Below the pieces are notes generated by a model. That model saw nothing but the letters and a program-made list of their open reading frames with translations, searched no databases and was not told the origin of the DNA. Source: Pyrenula massariospora (Eukaryota; Ascomycota; Eurotiomycetes; Pyrenulales; Pyrenulaceae). Taken from it: a stretch of 64,000 nt of DNA. Made by a program: the position numbers and the translations under genes. The stretch spans positions 1,054,001 to 1,118,000 of the forward strand of contig JAGFMI010000011.1 of NCBI GenBank assembly GCA_021030905.1, given 5' to 3'. This document shows, piece after piece, positions 23,369 to 34,633 of the stretch. Numbering within the stretch: position 1 is the first letter of the stretch; the number at the start of each line of letters is the position of its first letter.

Positions 23369-25248
23369 TTTCTGTCTACTAGGTTGTATAGGATACATGA
23401 CCATTATCAACTCCAAAATCCGAGAATAATTCGCGATAACCGTTGAATGCACCGCCGAGATTTTCTTTCAAGAATGTCACAATCTTCATATTTAGATGTC
23501 ATGTTTCTAGACATCGTGAGGGGCTTGTCGAGATGCTGCGTCCAAAAAGCTGCCAGCCGAGCAGGGCAAACCGTCGATTTATACAAGGCAGTGATTGAAA
23601 ATAATGATAGAAGGTATTGAAAGAATGCTGACCATTAGCGCACTGGTAGCATTTCTTCGACAATAATAAGGAGTCCTTACGTCCAGAGAAGGCTAACCTT
23701 TAGCTCTGTGGATATCGGCGACGATTTCTCCTGGAATCATCACCGCCAAGACGAAGGATTTGACTGGCAATTGCATGATTTATTATGATTGCGAGGACGC
23801 TTTGCCTACATCTGTGTCATGCCACTGCGGGAGCACACAAGTGAAGTCGAACACGAATCTAAGTCCTGATGCAAGAGTTGCTGCATACACGTTGATGCGC
23901 CAATTTTCTATTTGGACATCTTTGAACTAGAATAGTCGCACGACTACGGCATACAGAAAAACAGCGTTGGGTCATCGACAAGAGTAGGACTTTTTTGAAG
24001 TTGAATGTCCATTTTGTCTGTTGCTGTCGCTCTCCTGCCTATGCGTGCACATATCATATCTTCTGGAAAATCTTGTTCCCACAAGCACCCGAACACAAGC
24101 AAGAAAATCTCTTTCCCCAGAGATGCGGCACCACGGCATATCACTCAAGAACTTCATTGTATTCGTCGAATAAGAAAAATTTAACTGTTAAAATACCGTC
24201 CCTAGACAACCTAATACCATTGCTAAAATCTCACAAGTTAAGATCCGTCTGGCCAAAGAGCCTTCCACCGCTATGGCTTAGCTATAGGAGTTTGATTGTA
24301 TGCTTTGGCTACGTCTTCTTTGATCATTGCGCACGTGCTGGTGCTATTTCATCATCTGCAATGCGCAGCAATCTGTCCGGAGCGAAAGGCATGGCTGTGT
24401 AAACCGACAATTTGCCAGTCTCGGTCGGCGTCGAGCCTGTGCCGGAGCACGCTAGAGGCCAATCACTACACCGACAGGTCTTTCGCCTAAATCACTGAAC
24501 TTTTGAAAGCACTTATTGGAGCAACACTCAACCTTCCGGTCAACAGATATGTCACCACTCCGCTCTGTTGTGCCTGGAAGACAGGACTTCTTTTTGAGGT
24601 TGTCAGCCTTACCATGCTGAATACAACGGCTAGCACAAGGCGAGCATAAATGAGTGGGTAAATAGACGTACTGAGTGATCTTGAGCAGTGACAAAGCTTA
24701 TAACAGTGCCAAATCCGGTGGCTACCTTGCCTTGGTAAGACCCCTTCAGAATTTCCTAAGCCTCAAGTTCAGGTTGCACAGGCGTAGCGAAACCTTGATT
24801 GATTTTTTATTGGAACACGGAAAATATATCCGGTATCTTTTTCTGTACTTGGTTAGATCTAACCGATTGAGAACCTCTGCCTTGGTGGGGGTTGTCAAGG
24901 GCCTTCGGGCCCCACCTACGCTTCCCATCTCAAGCTGGTCAACGCCACTAAGCAAGTTCCACGTTACGATCGGGTGAGTTACTCACCTCATCGTAAGGCT
25001 ATCAGCGCCACACCTACTCATGAAGCCTGTGGCTCATCGGTCAAGCCGGTTGTACTTGACACGCGTGCATCGACCTTGCTACTTTGATGCTGCACGAGCC
25101 ATCCTCCTCTCTCTTTCCGAGACGTAGAGGACTCAGACCATGTGGCGCATGTGCTGCGAATTTAATTGGCTCTAAGAACATGATTTTCTTCTCGTAATTG
25201 TGTCTTTGTTACAACGACTTTCACTGTCGCTAGAGGTCAACAATCGGC
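23369..25248. other. Intergenic, about 1.9 kb
   Basis: No supported gene; open frames are short and lack motifs. A small perfect hairpin, GGGCC-TTCG-GGCCC, lies at 24899-24912. The last about 350 bases form the promoter region of the seven-exon regulator. Confidence 0.45.
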
Positions 25249-28200
25249 ATGGGTCCACGTCGGAAGGCAGTCGAAGAAGTTTTATCGGGTCAAGATTTAG
25301 AAGGTAAGACCAGCTAGTCTGCAAGAACACGACATACAATTAACACTTTATAATCAAGGCCAACAACAGCCTATAAGCTCCAAAGTTGCCATTCCCAGGC
25401 TGCCGAGAGCTGATGCTCCACCTGCTTCCGCTCAAGTTTCTCCAACATCGTCAACGAATGTAAAGGATCGAAGTCGCAGCTTACATGCCTGTGAACCGTG
25501 TCGATCTCGCAAAGCTAAATGTAGGTCTATAGTCGAGGCCTAGTAACAGAATTCACAATGGAATAGCTCCAGCGGCATCTGTACTAAGATTTCATGACGA
25601 TTTCTGTTACTGAGCCTCCAATTGTTTCCTTGGCAAACACACGAAAAGAAGCACGCTGACGCGAACAGGTGATGGCCAACAGCCTGCATGTTCTCGATGT
25701 TCTGAGCTTGGGTTGCCTTGTCGTTATGGGCAAAGCAAACATCAAATGAGAGAAAGGCAAGCGAACTCCATCGCTGTTCTTGTTCCTGATATCTGCTTCC
25801 TAACTGGCGATTTTCCCCCCCCCATTAAAAGTATACAACCATGCCAGAGCACGATTGTAAATACTATTTTGTGTAATCTGATAACAAATCTATCACTAAT
25901 GATGCGTCACTCACATTCTGCTTCTTTGCCAGAACCCTAAAGAACCAGTCGGAAAAGGTGGCACTGTATGAAGAGCTGCTACGAAGGCTTCTACCTTTTC
26001 AAGATGCGGAACGTCAAGAATTAATTCTCGGTGCTCTCGAAAAAGCAAGTATCTTAAGATTCTCAATTGGATCTGAAATCATCCGCTTATTTCCTGCCTT
26101 TTTGGAATTGTTGCCGTTTCTGGACGCCGTTGACCAAAGGGTTTTTCCAGGGTCCGCCCACCGTTGGAGGCATATCGTTTAGGCCGCATCAAATGTGGCG
26201 TGGGATTTCCATATTTTGAAAGTGCTAACAAATGATCAGGTCCCGTCATGAAAGAATCTGAAAACGAATATACACGCCGGGGGCGTTCAGGCTCCCCAGA
26301 CACGTCTGACCAAATCGAGTTTAATACCGCAAGCTTTTCCAAGGACTCGGGATTTCTAGGCAAAGCATCCACAGTAAGAATGATGGGAGAGATTCGTCAA
26401 CGATTAGTGCCACCAGGCTTATCACAGATAGAAGATGGTAAGATATCATATCTGCTTATTGCCGTTATAGGGTGGTCATCGAACGCAAGGCCATTCCACA
26501 CAGCCACTTAGAGCTCGCTGCAGGTACACCTCAAGCACCTGCTCGCTTTTTTCCTCCTATGATTAAGCTTGTGCTAGGAAGTAGGCTGCTCACGAAAGAT
26601 GCGTTAGTTGCAGACTACCAGGCCTGTTTATCCCAGACTCATTTGCGGAAAGAAGATAGGCCGGCAGGTATCAGAAGTATACCTGCAGTAAGCTCTAAGT
26701 GGCTACGAATTGGCATCATACTCGATGATACCCCTCTACCATGGCGTTGAGACTCCTTACTAGATCTGACTTTCCAAGATCCCAGACCCTTCATCTCCAG
26801 CAAGCGCGTTCTTCGCCGGGCGTACTCCTCGACTGAAGGGACATCCTACTACCTAACAGACATCGATGAAGGTGCCTTCGGTGATCATGCGGAAAACGTG
26901 GACATGCAAGCTCTACCCTCTGACAGCCAGGCAGCGGCATATATTGATTCCTATTTTTTGTCCTTACATAACCTTTTCCCAGTCCTTCTTGAGCCCGTCT
27001 TTCGGCGACAGTGGACGCAATTCCGAGAAACAGGTGTTCCTCCTGAACCGCGAACACCGCTACAAGCTATGTTCAACCTTGTCTTTGCGCTTGGAGCTTT
27101 ACACTCTGAGTTGACTGAGAGCTCTGCTTGGAACGGGAAGAAAAATGACCATATTGTGTACTTTTTCAGAGCGAGACTCCTTAGCTATGAACCTCTCAAG
27201 CTTCTGCAGCTTCCTGAACTTTACCATATCCAACTAGCAGCCTTATTTGGCATGTACCTGATAGCAAGCAATCAATTAAACCGAGCTTATCTGATGTGCG
27301 GGATGGCCGTTAGATATGCCCAGACTCGAGGCTTGCACCTGATCAACGTCAGTCCTGGAATCAGCGGAGCCCAGTTGGAACTTGAAGTTCGGGTCTGGCA
27401 CTCAGTGTGCTCTTCGGAGCAGCTTCCATGCTTGCTGACAGGCAGGCCCAGTGCGTGTCTTCATAGCGGCTCTACAACACGTCCACCAGGCTTCTTGAGC
27501 AAGCAATCTGCCCTTGAACTCATCAATCAACGTCCTTCAAGCGCGTCTCCACCAGAGAGTTCCGATAACTCACTGCAAAGCTTCGGAGTGAGCATCCGCC
27601 TCGATGGGATCTTGCGCTGGGCTCTCACCGATCTGTACTCTCCGAACATGGCTCACAGGAGCTGGGCATCAATTCAAGCTACTATAGATACGCTGAACGG
27701 ACAGGTCTCGGAATGGCAAGAAAGCCTCCCTCCTAGCCTGCGGATTGATGCTGACACCCAGTCTGAACCGACAGCTCCTTTGCTTGAACGAGTTCACTTG
27801 GCACTGCAGTATCACAGCGCCTGTATTCTCATCAACCGACCCTGCTTGTGTGATACAGAGGGTGTTAACAAAGCAATGCCTTCGCAGAGTGCTCAGTCTA
27901 GGTTCAAGGATGCGGGAAATGCATTGAGGTGTATTTCAGCTGCCCGGGCATTGATACATCTATTCGCACCGAGTCTGGAGGCGGTGCAGGTCTTCCGCGA
28001 TTCGCCGTGGTGGTGCGTGTTGCATCATTTGGCCCAAGCAACCACAATCTTGATCATGGAACTCTCTTTCCAGGCGCCACACGTTCCTGATGGGATTGAA
28101 GCTCTTCGACAGGATGCGTATAAAGCTATCGGCTGTCTAGAAGCCTTGGGCAAGAAGAGCGAAGCAGCATTCCGAGCCCACAAGACATTGAGTAAACTTC

Positions 28201-28565
28201 TCAATACGGTGCTAATTCGCCTGACATCTAAGGAGCCGTTCTCACTGCATGATATGAGCCTCGAGAACCAGGGCCACGACAGCGACCTACAGTTTCTTGA
28301 TCATTATTCTGCTGCTTTTTTCCAGTACACACAAAATCTACAGGAGTCTCCGTTTAGCACATTCAACATTGGAATGTTCCTTGATCCGACCATTTCCAAA
28401 ACGAATCTTGAGTCGACGAGTGAGGCGACGGTGGTGGTTCCCGAATCTACGCAAGCAATGGAGACGGAACAACAGAAGCCGAGTCTACGACGCGAGCCAA
28501 CGGCTTCCCCTGAACCATCTGGATTGGGACGAAGAGGTCGGAAAGAGCGAAAAAGGCGTGGGTGA
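25249..28565 (+). CDS. Zn(II)2Cys6 transcription factor with fungal_trans domain
   Basis: Seven exons, phases consistent throughout: 25249-25303, 25359-25520, 25669-25756, 25933-26048, 26240-26437, 26512-26667 and 26764-28565; 858 aa. The zinc cluster is C63-x2-C66-x6-C73-x6-C80-x2-C83-x6-C90 (HACEPCRSRKAKC, then CDGQQPACSRC), with an intron inside the Cys73 codon. A basic linker and short coiled coil follow (TLKNQSEKVALYEELLRRL), then SGFLGKAS, the usual block ahead of the regulatory domain, and the fungal_trans region (PF04082) with VWHSVCSSEQLPCLLTGRPS. Intron 3 appears to be GC-AG (AG|GCAAGC). Intron 4 has a clear GCTAAC branch. Introns 5 and 6 are the least certain. Probable nuclear regulator of a metabolic pathway; the target is unknown. 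Confidence 0.82.
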
Positions 28566-28896
28566 GCAACGAAATGGCGCTCAATGACCTGAGTCTTTAC
28601 GAGATCGTAGTGCAGAGGTCGCCAGGGCTATCTCGGTATCATTTCTATCACTGGTTCTCACATATATTCAGACGCTTGGATAGATAGAACAAAATTCAGG
28701 CTGAAGTGTAATGAATCGCTGTTCTACAGGTCGGGACAGGCTGCGGTGATGTCACCGGCTTGGCGACCGTCTCCACACACTAGCCTTGTTTACATGTCCT
28801 GATCGGGAAGACCATCAGCATCAACGCTTTGTCCAAAGCAGAATTGCTAGTAGCAGAGACAAATCTTCCACTCTTTACTTTTCTTTGGCAATAGCT
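28566..28896. other. Intergenic between regulator and condensin gene
   Basis: About 330 bases. The open frame of the condensin gene extends upstream to 28786 without an ATG, so this part is most likely 5' untranslated sequence. Nothing else recognised. Confidence 0.4.
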
Positions 28897-31800
28897 ATGC
28901 CAGGCCGACTGTCTACGCGCTCTGCGCGCCCGTCTACCAATTCTCGCATCTCACGCAAATCCTCCGTCGCAACGCTCAATTCGCGCGCATCGACAATCTC
29001 ACGCATCTCCACTCCGATCATAAACTTACCAGAGGATGGTCCGGATACACCTTTGAGAACCTTCATTTGCTCAATATTCTCTGATTCTCAACGGAACACA
29101 TCGGGCCATAGGAAGCTCGTCGTGCGGCTAAGAAAGGTGCAAGAAGAATGCTGCTTCGAGCCAACTCAAGCGAGAGGCAAGAAGAACGACCATGTAGTGG
29201 CATACGGCGAAGAAGATTTCAATGTAGAGCTTATTCGGTGTGCTGTTCGAATTCTGGGAGTGAAAAGAACAGAACCTGCAGGAGATCGAGTGGTCAGGTT
29301 TCTTGGGCTGTTCCTGAAGGCTGCCAACGAGAAGGATGTCGCCATCTTCACAGAAGCTGCAGGTCAAGACGAGATCGAAGGCCTCCCGGAGACGCCAACG
29401 TCTAGACTCAATTTCAATCTGCTATCAATCTTCATCCCGCTTCTAGTGGCGAAAGAGAAGACTGTTCGCTTTAGAGCCACTCAAGTTACTTCTCACATTG
29501 TCAACTCTCTCGACGCGATCGACGACGAGCTATACCATCTCATTAGGCAAGGCCTTATAAAGCGTATCCGTGACAAAGAGCCAACTATAAGAATACAGGC
29601 CGTGCTTGGTCTGGGTCGGCTGGCAGGGAACGAGGTGGACCAAGATCCTGACGAGGACGAAGAGGATGACATGGACACCTCGGGGTTGCTCGAGAAGCTA
29701 CTTGATGTATTGCAGAATGACACGAGTGCTGAAGTACGGAGGTCCCTACTCCTGAACCTACCACTTACACCTGCGACCTTACCCTATCTCCTTGAAAGGG
29801 CTCGCGACCTTGATGGGCCAACACGAAGAGCGCTGTACGCTCGACTCCTACCAACATTGGGTGATTTTCGTCATCTGTCGCTTTCTATGCGGGAAAAACT
29901 TCTAAGATGGGGCTTGCGCGATCGTGATGAGAACGTGCGGAAAGCAGCTGGCCGGCTGTTCAGAGAGAGGTGGATCGAAGACTGTGCCGGCCCAAAAGAT
30001 AGTGAGACAGAAGGCGACAAGAAGCAATCCATCGCGCCACCTAACATCCTAGCCCTGTTAGAGCTGCTAGAACGCATCGACATCATCAATTCTGGAGTTG
30101 AGAACGGCATCGCTCTTGAGGCTATGAAGGACTTCTGGGAAGGTCGAAATGATTATCTTGACGCCGTGGTGTTTGATGATGATTTTTTCAATGGTCTCAC
30201 TCCGGAATCTGCATTCGTTGCTCGAAGCTTCAACGACTACTGTCAGAGTAATATCCGCTATCAAGGATTTGTGGAAGAAAAGATGCCGGAAGTCACAAAG
30301 CTCGGATACTACCTTCAGAAATATATCAACGCCCTTCTAGAGACCATCAAAAATGCTTCTGATTCAGAAGAGGGGAACGAAGAAGCAACTGTGGAAACAG
30401 AATTTATCGTGGAGCAGCTACTGCACATAGCCTTAAGCCTAGACTACAGCGACGAGATTGGCCGACGCAGGATGTTCTCTCTTCTTCGAGAAGCGCTCTC
30501 AATGGCAGACCTGCCTGAGGAGATCACTCGGCTTACCATTGAAGCCTTGAGGTTAGTGTGTGGGATCGATGCCGCCGGTGAGCGGGAGTTCTGCGCCATT
30601 GTCCTCGAAGCGATCGCCGAGGTTCACGACAATATCGTTTCTGACGCAGATGACAACGAAAGCTTCGTCTCTGCCCAGAGTGAGATCACTGACGACGCTA
30701 GCTCAAGGAGAAAAAGCAGCTCGAAAGCCGCCACAACTACTCAAACAGAAAGCACTACGTCAAACCCCGAGCAAGACGAGAAGGCCGTCAAAGAAATCAT
30801 GATCAACATGAAATGCCTCCACATCGCACAATGCATGCTTCAGAATGTCGACGGAAATCTCCAACAAAACATCTCCTTGATTACAATGCTCAACAACCTC
30901 GTCGTCCCTGCAGTCCGTAGCCATGAAGCCCCCATCCGTGAACGTGGCATCCTCTGCCTGGGTCTGTGCTGCCTCCTTGACCGCACTCTTGCAGAGGAAA
31001 ACACAACGCTCTTCATCCACTGTTTCACCAAGGGCCACGAAGCTCTTCAAGCCACCTCCCTCCAAATCCTGTGCGACATCCTGACCACCCACCCTACCCT
31101 TCTCAGCGTCTCGGAATTTTCAACGACCGACCCTCCCACCGCAGACTCATCTTCCCCTCAAGCTCCCACGCCCACCCAGCCCCAAATCCCCACCTTCCAA
31201 AGACCACTCCTAAAATCCTTCTCCCGCGCCCTGAAACCCACCTCCCCGCCCACCGTCCAATCCGCCGCCGCCACCTCCCTGGCCAAACTCCTCCTCACCT
31301 CCCGCCTCCACGTGCCCCAATCCTCCCTCGACGCCCTCCTCCAAGCGCTCCTGCTCTCCTTCTTCTCCCCGCAGTCCTCCTCCAACCCCTCCCTGCGCCA
31401 GGCGCTCGCCTACTTCCTGCCCGTGTACGCGCACTCGCGGCTCGAGAACTGCCGGCGCGTGGCGCGCGTCGGTGTCGGCGTCGTGCACGCCGTGCTGGGC
31501 GCGGCGGACGAGCACTTTAGCCTCGAGGCGGCGGAGGACAGCGATGGGGAGGTGGATGAGGGAAGGGCGGAGAAGGAGGTAAGGGGGTGCGTGGCGAGGT
31601 GTGTGGGGTTGCTGGGGGAGTGGACGGATGCGCGGAGGGTGGTTGTCGCGGATTCGTTTGGGGTGGGAGGGGGGGAGAGGGATGAGGTCGAGGTGGGGAG
31701 CGTGCAGATTCGGTTGGCCGGTGATGTTTTGGAGAGGGTGCTGGGGGGTGGGTGTAGGGCGGATGAGAAGAGGTTTTTGCTCAGTTTGTTGGGGAAGGTT

Positions 31801-32142
31801 CACGTCGCTGCTCCGCCTGGGGATGCCGAGGCGAAAGGGGCGGCGGAGCAGAGGGAATTGGCGGGTTGGGTGAAGGGGTTGCTGGATGAAGCCATTGCGG
31901 ACGGGGTGGCCAGCGATGCCACGGGGAGGAATACGCTCGTCAAGGTCAAAAATGCGGTCTTGAAGATTGTCAAGAGTGGTGAGGGGCACGGGAAGGGCGC
32001 ACAGGGTAGGCACTCTGGTTCTAGTGTTCGAGGCGGGGGAAGCGAGGAAGAAGGCGAAGAAGATGGCTTGGTTGAAGACCAGGAGAATGAACCACGGACG
32101 GAGGCGCCGGACGGGGACGATGAGACTGTTGGCTTGGTTTGA
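28897..32142 (+). CDS. ycg1: Condensin complex subunit 3 (CAP-G / Ycg1 / Cnd3)
   Basis: Intronless; the first in-frame ATG at 28897 gives 1081 aa starting MPGRLSTRSARP. Condensin compacts mitotic chromosomes; this HEAT-repeat kleisin-associated subunit binds DNA together with Brn1. Visible: a basic Ser-rich N-terminus, then HEAT repeats (for example IKRIRDKEPTIRIQAVLGLGRL, and DTSAEVRRSLLLNLPL followed by RDLDGPTRRALYARLLP and LRDRDENVRKAAGRLF). An acidic loop and the C-terminal Cnd3 region follow (CLHIAQCMLQNVDGNLQQNI, PIRERGILCLGLCCLLD, ATSLQILCDILTTHP). The acidic tail is disordered. Length fits the family. The codons of residues about 750-840 end mostly in C, and those of 870-1030 mostly in G. 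Confidence 0.93.
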   Translation: MPGRLSTRSARPSTNSRISRKSSVATLNSRASTISRISTPIINLPEDGPDTPLRTFICSIFSDSQRNTSGHRKLVVRLRKVQEECCFEPTQARGKKNDHVVAYGEEDFNVELIRCAVRILGVKRTEPAGDRVVRFLGLFLKAANEKDVAIFTEAAGQDEIEGLPETPTSRLNFNLLSIFIPLLVAKEKTVRFRATQVTSHIVNSLDAIDDELYHLIRQGLIKRIRDKEPTIRIQAVLGLGRLAGNEVDQDPDEDEEDDMDTSGLLEKLLDVLQNDTSAEVRRSLLLNLPLTPATLPYLLERARDLDGPTRRALYARLLPTLGDFRHLSLSMREKLLRWGLRDRDENVRKAAGRLFRERWIEDCAGPKDSETEGDKKQSIAPPNILALLELLERIDIINSGVENGIALEAMKDFWEGRNDYLDAVVFDDDFFNGLTPESAFVARSFNDYCQSNIRYQGFVEEKMPEVTKLGYYLQKYINALLETIKNASDSEEGNEEATVETEFIVEQLLHIALSLDYSDEIGRRRMFSLLREALSMADLPEEITRLTIEALRLVCGIDAAGEREFCAIVLEAIAEVHDNIVSDADDNESFVSAQSEITDDASSRRKSSSKAATTTQTESTTSNPEQDEKAVKEIMINMKCLHIAQCMLQNVDGNLQQNISLITMLNNLVVPAVRSHEAPIRERGILCLGLCCLLDRTLAEENTTLFIHCFTKGHEALQATSLQILCDILTTHPTLLSVSEFSTTDPPTADSSSPQAPTPTQPQIPTFQRPLLKSFSRALKPTSPPTVQSAAATSLAKLLLTSRLHVPQSSLDALLQALLLSFFSPQSSSNPSLRQALAYFLPVYAHSRLENCRRVARVGVGVVHAVLGAADEHFSLEAAEDSDGEVDEGRAEKEVRGCVARCVGLLGEWTDARRVVVADSFGVGGGERDEVEVGSVQIRLAGDVLERVLGGGCRADEKRFLLSLLGKVHVAAPPGDAEAKGAAEQRELAGWVKGLLDEAIADGVASDATGRNTLVKVKNAVLKIVKSGEGHGKGAQGRHSGSSVRGGGSEEEGEEDGLVEDQENEPRTEAPDGDDETVGLV

Positions 32143-32735
32143 TACTGATTCAAAATAAGGTGTACAAACGTTGTGGGGGCCAACTTGGCTAACTTAGGGG
32201 CGAGTATTGGGGCGGGTTTTTGTACCTTGTTGGGGCTGTTGCACTCGGCGTTAAACCGTAGCGTTTTGGGAGGGAAGATTTAAGCTTAATGACTTGTGTC
32301 TCTGGAGATGTTCTGGTATAATAATTGCACGTGATGAAGTAAAAACGATTCTCTATGTGGAGCTCTTGCGGAGGCTACCAAAGTGTTACCGGTCGTGGGT
32401 ACGCATAATATGCGAAGGACCGAACAAAGGTCACAATACGCTTTTTCAGAATGGTTGCTTGGAAGAAAGGTTTAGCTTGACGATCTGGAGCAAAACGCTG
32501 CCAGGAGATTCCCACACCAAGGTGCAGAACTTATAAGAATGCTGGAGCCATTGCGGGCCTGTATTCTTTCCCGCGGCTCTTTGAGCCACGAAAACGATTG
32601 AAATGCCGGTTTAAGGCTTGGAGGTACGCATTAAATGGGAAGCTGATTTCTGCACGCGAATAAAGAGGCGCAGTCCCGACGGCTTTTCTCTTTGCGTTCG
32701 AATTGGAGGGGACCTTGCAAATCGTCATTCGGCGC
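32143..32735. other. Convergent intergenic region
   Basis: About 590 bases between the 3' ends of the condensin gene (+) and the secreted-protein gene (-). No gene or repeat recognised. Confidence 0.4.
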
Positions 32736-34633
32736 TTAATTGTCCTCGTCGTCGCTTCCGGGTGCAGAGTCAAAACCATAGGGTATGTCGATAATGAAGG
32801 ATGTCTCGCCTCCTTGTTGAGGATCTTCTGGTATGGCCACTGCCTGCGGTTGCTCTGGCGGGGGCGGGGGCGCATGCTGTGGTTGCGGAGGTGCGATGTT
32901 GTACTTCTTGTTGAAACGATGGGCTTCGAGTTCTTGGATCTCCCTCAGATGGTCCTTGTCTCTCGGCGGTCTGAGTTTGATTCGGCTGACAACGCCCAGC
33001 CGCCAGTCGACGTGGTTGTACGTTTTGTCGTAGACCACGGGCGTTCCTTTAGAAGTCTGCTTGGGTGACAAGTTCAGAGCTATTTTGAAATTAGCACATC
33101 TTTCTTGGAGGCCGTCAAGGTCAAAATTCACATACCGAGAGCAAGTGTCGCCATGCAACCGGTCCTTCTCCATTTCCAGGCGTGGTTGAGATCGATGGGT
33201 AAATCATCTTGATCCCTCAGAATCTCAAACTTTTTTTTGTCGTAAACGCAATCCTTCCAGTAAAGCGGGAGATTTACTAAAGAATCTTTTTCTATATCAC
33301 TTGAGAGAGATGGGGTCACCAAGTCCTGCATGCTACTCATTTGTCCAGGGTCTAGAGAATCAGGTCAAAAATCAAGTGCTACAAACGAAAGTCGCGTTAC
33401 GGCGTACCAGATGCATAGACTTGTAGCAACTATGGATGCCTCATGTCAGCTTGGTTGGACCAAATGTTCGATGAAATAGACCCCTTACCGTAGACAGTAG
33501 TTCAACTTCTGGGGATCCGTTTGTATCAATGTAGTTTCCGTAAGGTAAGTCAGGATCCAACCCCTTATCGTTGATGACCGGGAGCCGCCTGTGGTCTTTG
33601 TACGACAGTTGGTTTGCAGCATCAAAATATCCTGGACATAACGTGATTCGGGTTTTGAAGCCGAGCCTCGGACTACCTATCAGCCCGTAAGTGAAACGTC
33701 ATAAGGGAGAAAGTTAATCCGCACCCATGGACATCCACAGTTTTGGTGTTACGCTTTCTTTGATGGCATTCGCTTCGTCTGGGTTTGCGTCCGGGCTTCG
33801 TATTGGATCACCCTTGGTATTGCACGGGGTGTCTGGCCAGTCTCTTGCCATCAACACCGGAATTTGGCGTTGTTTGCCTTCTCTGCCAGGCCGCGTGCGA
33901 CCTATTCCAGCTTCTACCCACTCTGTGTCCTTCCAGAATGATCCCGATTTCTGCAACCGGGATTCGTCGCAGAAGATTGTTATCTCTGGATTGCCGCAAT
34001 CGTCACGAGTATTGTCAGTACACTAAGGGTGAAGCACCGGATCAGTCATTGGTAATACACATGTTCCGTCGTTCAGGTCCACCTACTGCGGAGCTGACTT
34101 TGTCGAAATAACCTGTCAAAATAGGCAGTCAGCATTGTTTAGAAGAAGCTTTCCTCGGAGATTAAAAATGGCTGATTGATGTAGAACCGCAGGGGGATAT
34201 ATCACCTTGCATGAGCTGAGGTCTAACGATCATTTCAGCCTGGGTAGGGTTGAAGAGAGCGGAGAAAGCTCTTTCGCTGATTACATCTTCAATCTCGCTG
34301 AACTCATGCTCGATCGGTCCAATTTTTAAATAGTCATATGTTTCTACCCGACCTTAATTAGACACAATTGCCCGGCCCCGAGATATTGATCTCTAGCATA
34401 CTCTTCGCCATATCTTGTATGGTTGATAGATCTGCCATCACAATGTCATGATATGTGAGACCATCAAGCTTCTGATTAGTGCAGCTTTTCTCGTCTATCC
34501 TGATGTATCCGGAATTGGTCGCGCTGGCCAACAGAGGAAATGTAATTGAAGTAACAACAGAAAAGACAAAGAGGAAAAAGGACATAGCTCCGTGGACACT
34601 GGAGACAGATCGGTTTACGAGAGAGTGAATCAT
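32736..34633 (-). CDS. Secreted protein A (metallopeptidase-like layout without HExxH)
   Basis: Eight exons with consistent phases: 34633-34402, 34352-34206, 34112-34087, 34022-33725, 33676-33489, 33429-33408, 33351-33136 and 33079-32736; 490 aa. Exons 3 and 6 are only 26 and 22 bases. N-terminus hydrophobic (MSFFLFVFSVVTSITFPLLASA, from an alternative start at 34585), so likely secreted. Landmarks shared with the gene at 38901: YIRIDEKSC, ALF, EITIFCDES, KDTEW, TPCN, TRITLC, SPEVEL. The C-terminus is Pro/Gln-rich, then acidic. The overall order recalls fungal secreted zincin-like proteins, but no HExxH is present where one would be expected, so an inactive or unrelated fold is likely. It forms a divergent pair with the gene at 35748. 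Confidence 0.72.

Noticed and set aside
31210-32013. 267-codon minus-strand frame opposite the condensin gene
   Set aside because: Shadow created by the strongly biased third codon positions of the real gene.
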